Shown here: positions 24,811-31,714 of the stretch, one piece after another
Position numbering within the stretch: position 1 is the stretch's first letter
How the letters are laid out: the number at the start of each line of letters is the position of its first letter
Source: Dolomitihabitans soli
Lineage (GTDB): Bacteria; Actinomycetota; Actinomycetes; Streptosporangiales; Streptosporangiaceae
Assembly: GCF_022213955.1 (NCBI RefSeq)
Contig: NZ_JAKNTW010000028.1
Location: 103,543 to 167,542, forward strand
Length of the DNA stretch: 64,000 nt
Direction of reading: 5' to 3'
Translations under genes and position numbers: made by a program
Notes under the pieces: generated by a model
Database searches by the model: none
Told to the model about the DNA's origin: nothing
The model's input: the letters and a program-made list of their open reading frames with translations, nothing else

Positions 24811-25344
24811 TCAGAGCGTCACCCACGAGGTGCGTACGGCGACGCCGTCCAGGGTGCGCCAGCCGAGCCGGAACGGCCCGGACGGGATCGGCGCGATGAC
24901 GAAGTAGCCGAGGGCGTCCACGGCGAACGCGGCGACCTCACCGGTGGGGGTGTGCAGCTCGACATGCCCGGGGGCGGCCGGCATGAGCTGGCCGCGCAAC
25001 GCCTCGTGGACGACCTCCAGATCGACGCTCTGCTCGGCCGACTCGAAGGTCATCGCCCGCAGGACCGCATGCTGCTCGCGGGTCGCGAACTCATGGGACA
25101 CGAACTCGCCGGACAGGAACTCACCGGTCACCGGCCCGCCGGTGACCGGCTCGTGGTCGACGGCCGCCCGCTCCGCCTGGGAGTCGTAGGTGAGGGCCGC
25201 GAGCTCGGCGTCGAGATCGTGCCAGGCGAAGGCGGCCTTGCCCGCCTCCACGAAGTCGGCGGGGACGGCACGGGCCTCGCTCAGCGCCTCCCCGAGAGAG
25301 GCGAGGAGCCACTCGTCGTCCCGGTCGTCTGCCACTTCTCTCAC
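24811..25344 (-). CDS. Small protein coupled to an ECF sigma factor, function unknown
   Basis: Acidic cytosolic protein of 177 residues. The N-terminal half is helical (DDEWLLASLGEALSEA; AAFAWHDLDAELAALTYDS at ~37-55). The C-terminal half looks like a beta-sandwich (PGHVELHTPTGEVAAFAVDALGYFVIAPIPSGPFRLGW). Between them lies a degenerate repeat (PVTG-GPVTG-EFLSG-EFVSH-EF, ~66-86). GTG 25344 overlaps the sigma-factor stop, so the two are translationally coupled, as anti-sigma factors often are. It lacks the zinc HxxxCxxC motif and any membrane segment. I recall similar proteins beside actinobacterial sigma/CHAT genes, but their role is not established; an anti-sigma or cofactor role is inference. 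Confidence 0.8.
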   Translation of the reverse strand: MREVADDRDDEWLLASLGEALSEARAVPADFVEAGKAAFAWHDLDAELAALTYDSQAERAAVDHEPVTGGPVTGEFLSGEFVSHEFATREQHAVLRAMTFESAEQSVDLEVVHEALRGQLMPAAPGHVELHTPTGEVAAFAVDALGYFVIAPIPSGPFRLGWRTLDGVAVRTSWVTL

Positions 25345-25916
25345 CTCTCCGCCCCGATCAGCCCGGCCAGCTCGGGCGCGCGCCGCAGGGCCGCGAGGCA
25401 CCGGGCGCGGTTCGGCCCGATGCTGCCGACCGGCATCTCCAGCTCGGCGCTGATCCGCGAGTACGGCACGGGCGGGTCCTGGAGGAGCAGGCCGAGCAGC
25501 CGCCGGCACTGCGGCGGGAGCCGGGCGAAGGCGGCGCGGAGCGCGAGACGGCGCTCGGCGGCGAGCAGGTCGCCGTCCACGTCCGCCGCTCCGCCGTCCA
25601 CCAGCGTCTCCAGGTCGGCGCCATCTTCGTACCCCTCCCTGGTCTCCTTCAGGCGCAGCACCCGCAGGCACTCGCGCCGGGTGGTGGTCGCCAGCCAGCC
25701 GGGCAGCGCGGCCGGGATGCGCAGCCTCGGCAACTGCTCGACCAGCCGGAGCCACACGCCCTGACCGACGTCGTCGGCGTCGTGACGGCTGAGCCGATGC
25801 CTGCGGCAGACCCCCCACACCAGCGGGGAGTAACGCTCGACGATCTCGTCCCAGGCGTCCTTGTCGCCCTGTCCGGCCCGACCGACCAGTGCGGCGACCG
25901 ATTCCTCAGCAACCAT
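25341..25916 (-). CDS. ECF-type RNA polymerase sigma factor
   Basis: Sigma-70 family protein of 191 residues with only regions 2 and 4. Region 2: AWDEIVERYSPLVWGVCRRHRLSRHDADDVGQGVWLRLVEQL, then the -10 reading helix GWLATTTRRECLRVLR. Region 4: FARLPPQCRRLLGLLLQDPP, VPYSRISAELEMPVGSIGPNRARCLAALRR. The frame extends to 26024, but ATG 25916 gives the standard start. It lies 46 bases after the subtilase gene and overlaps the small protein gene. Probable operon subtilase-sigma-small protein. Its target promoters are unknown; the duplicated divergent promoter upstream of the subtilase is a candidate. Confidence 0.92.
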   Translation of the reverse strand: MVAEESVAALVGRAGQGDKDAWDEIVERYSPLVWGVCRRHRLSRHDADDVGQGVWLRLVEQLPRLRIPAALPGWLATTTRRECLRVLRLKETREGYEDGADLETLVDGGAADVDGDLLAAERRLALRAAFARLPPQCRRLLGLLLQDPPVPYSRISAELEMPVGSIGPNRARCLAALRRAPELAGLIGAER

Positions 25917-25962
25917 CGAGGGGCCCCTCTCGCCCGTGAACAGCGCCCCGAGCCCCCACACT

Positions 25963-27240
25963 CTAGGGTCCGGGCGGCCCGCTGTCACGAGCGGTGGCCG
26001 GGAACTCGAACGGCCTGACGCCACGATCGGCGGCCGCGCCCTTGAGCACCTGGTCGAGCGCCTCCTCCGCGGTCACCTGGCCGGGTCTGATCCGGGACGC
26101 GATCTCCCCCGAGACGACGGCGGCGGCGAAGGAGGTCCCGCTCCAGGTGGCGTAGCCGGCGAACGCGGCCGTGCCGGGGCCTTCGTCACGGGCGACGTCG
26201 CCGACGAGATAGGTGCTGGTCACACGGTGACCGGGGGCGGTGAGATCGACCCACGGCACCTCGGGGCTGAACCACTCCTGCGGGTAGCCCGGCGGCTCGG
26301 GCACGCCCACCGTGATCACGTCGTCGAGCGCTCCCGGCCAGATCGCGATGTTCTCGCCGCGACCGGGAGCGCCGGTGTTCCCCGCGCACGCCACCACGGC
26401 CATCTTGGCGCTGAGCCGGCGGATCGCGCGCTCCAGCACCAGCGGCGGCCTGCCGTCGCCCGTCGAGCAGCCGAACGACAGGTTCAGCACGTCCACGTCC
26501 TCGGTCAGGAACTCGGCCATCCGCTTGGCGACCTCCCACGACGACACGGCCCTGCCGGCGTCGTCGAGCACCCTGCGGGCGACGAGCACGGCGTCGGGCG
26601 CCTGTTTCGCGATCAGCCCCGCCACGAAGGTGGCATGACCGGCGGCCTTGTGCATCCCCGCACCCGCCTCGTGTTCCGCCTCGCGCGGGTCGAGGATCGA
26701 GTCGGGCCGCGCGACCAGCCGATCGGCCAGCTGACGGTGCGGGAAGATCCCCGTGTCGAGGATGCCGACCCGCACCGGTTCCCCGCCCCCGCGGGGAGCC
26801 GCGACGGGAGCCCACTCCTGCTCCGGCGCGACGTCCGGATAGGTCGGAACGGCGCCCTTGCGATAGGGGAAGGCGTGGATCAGGTCCAGCAGCCGGTTGG
26901 TGTCCATCGAGGGCACCCACCTGGAGTACAGCTCCGCGAACCGCCTGCGCAGCTCCCACACCACCAGCGCCAGATCCGACCACCGGGCCATCTCGGCCGC
27001 CTCGTCCGGTCGGACGCCGTGCACCGCCGCCCACCCGGGATCGCGGAACGGCACCGCGGCGGCCCGTACCTCGGCCTTGTCGAATCGGAGCATGACGAGA
27101 TCGAGTTCCTCCGACGTCTCGACCCGGCTCGTGGTGACATGGAGCCGCGCGAGCCCGTGCTGGACGAGACGACGATGCGACTGGGCGACGACGAGCTCGT
27201 CCTCTTGGTACTGCTCCCCGTTGCGTCCGACGACAGCCAT
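25963..27240 (-). CDS. Cytosolic S8 (subtilisin-like) serine protease
   Basis: Subtilase of 425 residues. The triad is complete: D162 in VGILDTGI, H202 in AGHATFVAGL and S370 in WSGTSFAAAVVSG; the oxyanion N288 is in ACAGN. There is no signal peptide or membrane helix, so it should act inside the cell. The ~150-residue N-terminal region (LVVAQSHRRLVQHGLARL; PYRKGAVPTYP) is not an obvious propeptide and may be the regulatory or targeting part. A strong ribosome site (GGAGGAGG, 27248-27255) precedes ATG 27240. First gene of the minus-strand operon, divergent from the TPR-CHAT gene; subtilase and CHAT proteases recur together in bacterial signalling or defence loci. Confidence 0.92.
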   Translation of the reverse strand: MAVVGRNGEQYQEDELVVAQSHRRLVQHGLARLHVTTSRVETSEELDLVMLRFDKAEVRAAAVPFRDPGWAAVHGVRPDEAAEMARWSDLALVVWELRRRFAELYSRWVPSMDTNRLLDLIHAFPYRKGAVPTYPDVAPEQEWAPVAAPRGGGEPVRVGILDTGIFPHRQLADRLVARPDSILDPREAEHEAGAGMHKAAGHATFVAGLIAKQAPDAVLVARRVLDDAGRAVSSWEVAKRMAEFLTEDVDVLNLSFGCSTGDGRPPLVLERAIRRLSAKMAVVACAGNTGAPGRGENIAIWPGALDDVITVGVPEPPGYPQEWFSPEVPWVDLTAPGHRVTSTYLVGDVARDEGPGTAAFAGYATWSGTSFAAAVVSGEIASRIRPGQVTAEEALDQVLKGAAADRGVRPFEFPATARDSGPPGP

Positions 27241-27310
27241 CCCTGTTCCTCCTCCGGCGCTGTGGAAGACGCCCTCACTCAGTCAGAGGGCGGGCCGGAG
27301 CCCCGTGATA

Positions 27311-27433
27311 CACGAGGAATCCGGTTGACAGCGGACCGCCGTGCACCCGCTGGGGATGATGACGCCGGCACCCCGGGAATCCGGTTGACAGCACGGACCG
27401 CCGTGCACTCCGCTGAGGACCATGACGCTGGCA
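27311..27433. repeat. 60-bp tandem duplication in the CHAT/subtilase divergent promoter, including a start codon
   Basis: Copy A (27311-27370) and copy B (27371-27433) both contain GGAATCCGGTTGACAGC, then GGACCGCCGTGCAC, a purine-rich ribosome site and ATGACGC(C/T)GGCA. Copy B provides the TPR-CHAT start (ATG 27422). Copy A's ATG (27356/27359) opens a mini-frame MMTPAPRESG ending at a TGA inside copy B. TTGACA sits at 27325-27330 and 27385-27390. The sequence after copy B (CACGAGG) repeats the start of copy A. Confidence 0.85.
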
Positions 27434-30262
27434 CACGAGGCAGAGGAGGCGCTCCGCCTCGCCGAGGGCGAGCCACGCCGCGCCGTACCCCTCGCGACCG
27501 ACGTGGTACGGCGGGCGACGGCCGGCGGCGATCTCCCGGCGGCCTCGATCGGTGAGCGCGCGCTGGGGCTGGCCGCGCTCCACCTCCAGGACCCGGACGC
27601 GGCGATCCGGCACCTGCGGGCGGCGGTCGGCCTCGGGCGGCGGGCCGGTTCGGCCGTTCTCGCGGCGGAGGCGCACCTGCGGCTGGCCTTCGTGCTGACC
27701 GTCAAGGGGCGGCTGCGCCAGGCCCTGCGTGAGATCGACACCGTGCTCGCCGGGCTCGCCGGAGCCCGGGACGCCGAGCGGGCGCACGCCCGGGCGCGGG
27801 CCCAGCGCGGAGTGATCCTCTACGAGCTGGGCCGGTCGGACGAGGCGCTCGCCGAGTACCGCACCGCGCTGCCCTCCTTGCTCAAGGCGGGCGACCTGGT
27901 GTGGGTGAAGAAAGTGCTCTCCAACCGCGGCATCCTGTACGGCGAGCGGCACGAGTTCGCCGCCGCCGAGGCCGACCTCAGGGAGGCCGAGCGGCTCAAC
28001 CGGGAGCTCGGCCTCGACCTGACGCTCGCCTACGTCCAGCAGAACCTCGGCTGGGTCAACGCCATGCGCGGCGAGATCCCCGCCGCGCTGTCCTATCTCG
28101 ACCTGGCCGAGCGGCGGCTGCGCGCACTGGGGGCGCAGCTCGGGTGGGTGCTGCGCGACCGCGCGGAACTGCTGCTCTCGGTGGGGCTGTCCGCCGAGGC
28201 CAGGGAGGCGGCCGAGGAGGCCATCGCGTCCTTCGAACGGGAGCGCCGCCGGATGGCGCTGCCCGAGACCCGGCTGCTGCTGGCCCGCGCGGCCACCCTG
28301 GAGGGTGACACGGCCCTCGCGCTCCAGCAGGCCGGGCGCGCCGCGGCCGAGTTCTCCCGGCAGCAGCGGCCGGCGAGCGCGGCCCTCGCCAGGTTCGCGG
28401 CGATGTCGTCGCGGCTCCTCTCCGGCGAGCGGTCCCGGGTCTCGCTCGCCGCGCTGGAACGGGTCGCCGACGCGCTGGCCGCCGCCCGGCTGCCCGCCGC
28501 CGCCCTCGACGCCCGCCTGTCCGCCGGCCGGGTCGCGCTCGAACGGGGCCGTACGGAGCGCGCCCTGGCCCCGCTGCGCGCCGCCGCCCGCGCCCGGCAC
28601 CGCGGTCCCGCCTCGATGCGGGCCAGGGCCTGGCAGGCCGAGGCCCTCCTGCGAGCGGCGACCGGCGACCGCCGGGGCGTCGCGAGCGCGGCCAGGGCCG
28701 GCCTGCGGATCCTCGACGACCACCGGGCCACCCTCGGCGCCACCGACCTGCGCGCCCACGCCGCCGAACGCGGTGTGGAACTGGCCGAACTCGGGCTGCG
28801 GACCGCCCTGGACGGCGGCGTCCCCGGCCGGATCCTCGCCTGGGCCGAGCGCGGCCGGGCGGGCCACCTGCTGCTGCGCCCGGTCCGGCCGCCCGACGAT
28901 CCCGCGCTCGCCCGCGATCTGGCCGAGCTGCGGGCCGTCGTCACCGAGCTGGACAGGGCCCCCAGCGCGAAGCTGGCGCAGCGCCAGGTCACGCTCGAAC
29001 GCGGGATCCGCGACCGTTCCCGCCGCCTGCCCGGCCGCCACGGGATGCGGGCGCGCGCCTGGCGGCCGGTCTCGGTCACCGCTCTCGGCGAGGCGCTGGG
29101 CGAGGCCGCGCTCGTGGAGTTCGCCTGCCTCGACGGGGCGCTGCACGCCGTGACGGTCGCGGGCGGCCGGGCCCGCACGCACGCGCTCGGCCCGCTGGCG
29201 CCGGTGCGCGACCTCGCCGACAGGTTGCCGTTCGCACTCCGCCGCCTGGCCAGGCAGCGGGCTCGGGCGGCCAGCCGTACGGCGGCGCTGGCGCTGTTGC
29301 GGCACGCGGCGGCGGGCCTGGACGAGTTGCTGCTGCGCCCGCTGGCGGGCGTGATCGGGGACCGGCCGCTGGTCCTGATCCCGACCGGCCCGCTGCAGGC
29401 CATGCCGTGGTCGGTGCTCCCGTCGTGCGCGGGCCGGCCGGTCACCGTCTCCCCGTCCGCCACGCTGTGGCACGCGGGCTCATCTGACACGTTCAGACAG
29501 CCCGCGAACCCACCGGACGCGGCCGACCGGCCCGACGGCTCACCGGACGCGGCCGATCAGCACGCGGACCCACCGGGAACGACCAACCGGCACCACAGCT
29601 CACCGGACACCATCGGACGGCACGCGGGCCCACCGGGCACGGTCGGCCGGTACGGCGGGGCGACCGACGGCGCCGGACGGGGCGGGGCGACGGGGACGGC
29701 GGCAGTCGCGGCGGGGCCGGGGTTGCCCGGGGCCAGCGCGGAGGCGGCGGAGGTGGCGGAGATCCACGGCACCGTGCCGCTGACCGGGGACGCGGCGACG
29801 GTGGCGAAGGTGGTGGCCTCGATGAACGGGGCGCGGCTGGTGCACCTGGCGGCGCACGGCAGGGTGCACGCGCGTAACCCGCTGTTCTCCTCGCTGCGGC
29901 TCGCCGACGGCCCGCTGACCGTCTACGACCTGGAGCGGCTGGAGCTGGCGCCGCGCACCGTCGTGCTGGCGGCGTGCGACAGCGGGCGGCCCGTCGTCCG
30001 CGCGGGGGACGAGCTGCTGGGCCTCAGCGCGACGTTCCTCGCGCTGGGCACCCGGCAGATCATCGCCTCGGTGGTGCCGGTGCCCGACGCGGAGACCCGG
30101 CCGTTGATGGTCGCCTTCCACCGGCTGCTGTCCGCCGGGCGTCCGGCGGCCGAGGCGCTCGCCGAGGCCCAGCGCCGGGTGGCGGGCGGGGCCGGCGAGG
30201 AGGACGCCGCGGCGACGGTCGCCGCCGCGGGGTTCGTCTGCCTGGGAGCCGATCCGGCGTGA
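27422..30262 (+). CDS. TPR-CHAT protein (caspase-like protease with tetratricopeptide repeats)
   Basis: Cytosolic protein of 946 residues. Residues ~1-480 are helical repeats of TPR type (for example ERAHARARAQRGVILYELGRSDEALAEYRTALPSL). Residues ~550-946 are a CHAT domain, a caspase-superfamily peptidase: SVLPSCAGRPVTVSPSATLWHA, then LVHLAAHG (H812) and VVLAACDSG (C852) forming the dyad, and LSATFLALGTRQIIASVVPVPD. A ~70-residue repetitive insert (PPDAAD/PPGTTNR/PPGTVGR units, ~690-760) interrupts CHAT. ATG 27422 follows a close GAGGACC. Divergent from the subtilase/sigma operon; the substrate is unknown. Confidence 0.92.
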   Translation: MTLAHEAEEALRLAEGEPRRAVPLATDVVRRATAGGDLPAASIGERALGLAALHLQDPDAAIRHLRAAVGLGRRAGSAVLAAEAHLRLAFVLTVKGRLRQALREIDTVLAGLAGARDAERAHARARAQRGVILYELGRSDEALAEYRTALPSLLKAGDLVWVKKVLSNRGILYGERHEFAAAEADLREAERLNRELGLDLTLAYVQQNLGWVNAMRGEIPAALSYLDLAERRLRALGAQLGWVLRDRAELLLSVGLSAEAREAAEEAIASFERERRRMALPETRLLLARAATLEGDTALALQQAGRAAAEFSRQQRPASAALARFAAMSSRLLSGERSRVSLAALERVADALAAARLPAAALDARLSAGRVALERGRTERALAPLRAAARARHRGPASMRARAWQAEALLRAATGDRRGVASAARAGLRILDDHRATLGATDLRAHAAERGVELAELGLRTALDGGVPGRILAWAERGRAGHLLLRPVRPPDDPALARDLAELRAVVTELDRAPSAKLAQRQVTLERGIRDRSRRLPGRHGMRARAWRPVSVTALGEALGEAALVEFACLDGALHAVTVAGGRARTHALGPLAPVRDLADRLPFALRRLARQRARAASRTAALALLRHAAAGLDELLLRPLAGVIGDRPLVLIPTGPLQAMPWSVLPSCAGRPVTVSPSATLWHAGSSDTFRQPANPPDAADRPDGSPDAADQHADPPGTTNRHHSSPDTIGRHAGPPGTVGRYGGATDGAGRGGATGTAAVAAGPGLPGASAEAAEVAEIHGTVPLTGDAATVAKVVASMNGARLVHLAAHGRVHARNPLFSSLRLADGPLTVYDLERLELAPRTVVLAACDSGRPVVRAGDELLGLSATFLALGTRQIIASVVPVPDAETRPLMVAFHRLLSAGRPAAEALAEAQRRVAGGAGEEDAAATVAAAGFVCLGADPA

Positions 30263-30284
30263 GTGACCCTGTCGGGCCGAGATC

Positions 30285-30872
30285 TCACACCTGGGCGCCG
30301 TGGTTCGCCCTGACCTGGACGACGTGCTCGACCAGCGTGATGAGCGTCGACTTGACCGACTCGCGGGAACGCGCGTCGCAGCGGACGATCGGGATGTGCG
30401 GCGCGAGCGCCAGCGCCTCCCGCACCTCGTCCTCCACGTGCAGGAACTCGCCGTCCCAGCCGTTCACGCCGACCACGAAGGGGAGGTTGGCCTCCTCGAA
30501 GTAGTCGATGGCGGGGAAACCGTCGGCGAGGCGGCGGGTGTCGATGAGCACGATGGCGCCGATCGCGCCGCGTACCAGGTCGTCCCACATGAACCAGAAC
30601 CGGTGCTGGCCGGGCGTGCCGAACAGGTAGAGGATCAGGTCCCTGTCGAGGGTCACCCTGCCGAAGTCCATCGCCACGGTCGTGGTCGACTTGGTCGGGG
30701 TCAACGACAGGTCGTCGACACCCGCGCTCGCGTCGGTCATCACGGCTTCGGTGGTCAGCGGGAGGATCTCCGACACCGCGCCCACGAAGGTGGTCTTGCC
30801 GACGCCGAACCCGCCCGCGACGACAATCTTCGTCGACGTCAGACCGCCGTGGCTAGAGCCTGCGTAGTCCAC
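30285..30872 (-). CDS. cvnD: Conservon 3 GTP/ATP-binding protein (CvnD-type)
   Basis: Ras-like GTPase of 195 residues with P-loop GGFGVGKT at 20-27, DFGRVTLDRDLILYLFGTPGQHRFW and VGVNGWDG. The frame runs to 30974, but GTG 30872 gives the family start VDYAGSSHGG and the same 20-base overlap with cvnC as in conservon 1. The gene ends 22 bases from the convergent TPR-CHAT gene. Confidence 0.93.
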   Translation of the reverse strand: MDYAGSSHGGLTSTKIVVAGGFGVGKTTFVGAVSEILPLTTEAVMTDASAGVDDLSLTPTKSTTTVAMDFGRVTLDRDLILYLFGTPGQHRFWFMWDDLVRGAIGAIVLIDTRRLADGFPAIDYFEEANLPFVVGVNGWDGEFLHVEDEVREALALAPHIPIVRCDARSRESVKSTLITLVEHVVQVRANHGAQV

Positions 30873-31227
30873 TGAGCACCCTTTCCAGCATGTGCAGATC
30901 CGGCTGACCCTCGTTGAGTCGCGGCTGGTGGAGGCGGAGCAGGCCCTCATCGGCCATGTCCGCCACCAGTACACGCGCCACGCCCAGCGGGACCCGCAGC
31001 AACGCCGAGATCTCGGCCACCGATCGTACCGATCGGCAGAGCACCACGATGCTCTCCTGCTCGGGGGTGAGCAGGGCCATGTCGTTGTCCGGGATGGAGT
31101 ACGAAGAGATCAGCGTCTCCATGGCCAGGTGATAGCGAGGCTCGACGCGACCTCCCGTCATGGCGTACGGACGGAAGAGAGGCTCGTCGTCCCCGTGTCC
31201 GTCAGCGCCGCGCACGGACCTCTCCAT
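30853..31227 (-). CDS. cvnC: Conservon 3 DUF742 protein (CvnC-type)
   Basis: DUF742 protein of 124 residues: LFRPYAMTGGRVEPRYHLAMETLIS, then SVRSVAEISALLRVPLGVARVLVADMADEGLLRLHQ, ending ERVLSGLRRL. ATG 31227. It lies 9 bases after cvnB and overlaps cvnD by 20 bases. Partner of the roadblock and GTPase proteins; no enzymatic motif is visible. Confidence 0.93.
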   Translation of the reverse strand: MERSVRGADGHGDDEPLFRPYAMTGGRVEPRYHLAMETLISSYSIPDNDMALLTPEQESIVVLCRSVRSVAEISALLRVPLGVARVLVADMADEGLLRLHQPRLNEGQPDLHMLERVLSGLRRL

Positions 31228-31236
31228 TCATCGTCA

Positions 31237-31659
31237 TCACCGCGTTCTGGATATCTGCAGCTCGGCACGGAGTGCCGGGGTCAGCACCTGTCCAGCCCGA
31301 TCGACAAGGAGGGTCATCTGGTAGGCGACCAGACCCATGTCGCACTCGGGAGAGGCGAGCACGGCGAGTACGGAACCGTCGCTGATGGCCATCACCAGCA
31401 GCAGACCACGCTCCATCTCCACCACGGTCTGAGTGACCGCGCCCCCCTCGAAGACACGGGAGGCCCCCACGGTCAGGCTGAGCAGTCCCGCCGCCACGGC
31501 GGCGAGCTGGTCGGCTCTGTCCTCGGGAAAGCCCTCCGAGTTCGCCAGGCACAGCCCATCGGCCGAGACCACCACCGCGTGCGCGACACCGGGTGTGCCG
31601 CGGACGAATTCGGTGATCAGCCAGTCGAACCTACGAGCGTCATGGCTCAGCGTGGTCAC
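31237..31659 (-). CDS. cvnB: Conservon 3 roadblock/LC7 domain protein (CvnB-type)
   Basis: Roadblock/LC7 protein of 140 residues: FDWLITEFVRGTPGVAHAVVVSADGL, DRADQLAAVAAGLLSLTVGASRVFEGG, VVEMERGLLLVMAISDGSVLAVLA. The frame continues to 31773, but GTG 31659 follows an excellent ribosome site (AAGGAGGAGG, 31661-31670), and the extension is arginine-rich and overlaps cvnA. Presumed regulator of CvnD nucleotide state. Confidence 0.93.
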   Translation of the reverse strand: MTTLSHDARRFDWLITEFVRGTPGVAHAVVVSADGLCLANSEGFPEDRADQLAAVAAGLLSLTVGASRVFEGGAVTQTVVEMERGLLLVMAISDGSVLAVLASPECDMGLVAYQMTLLVDRAGQVLTPALRAELQISRTR

Positions 31660-31714
31660 GCCTCCTCCTTCGTCGGCCGCGTGGTCGGGGCGCCGCGTCC
31701 TGCGCTTCTCCCGC

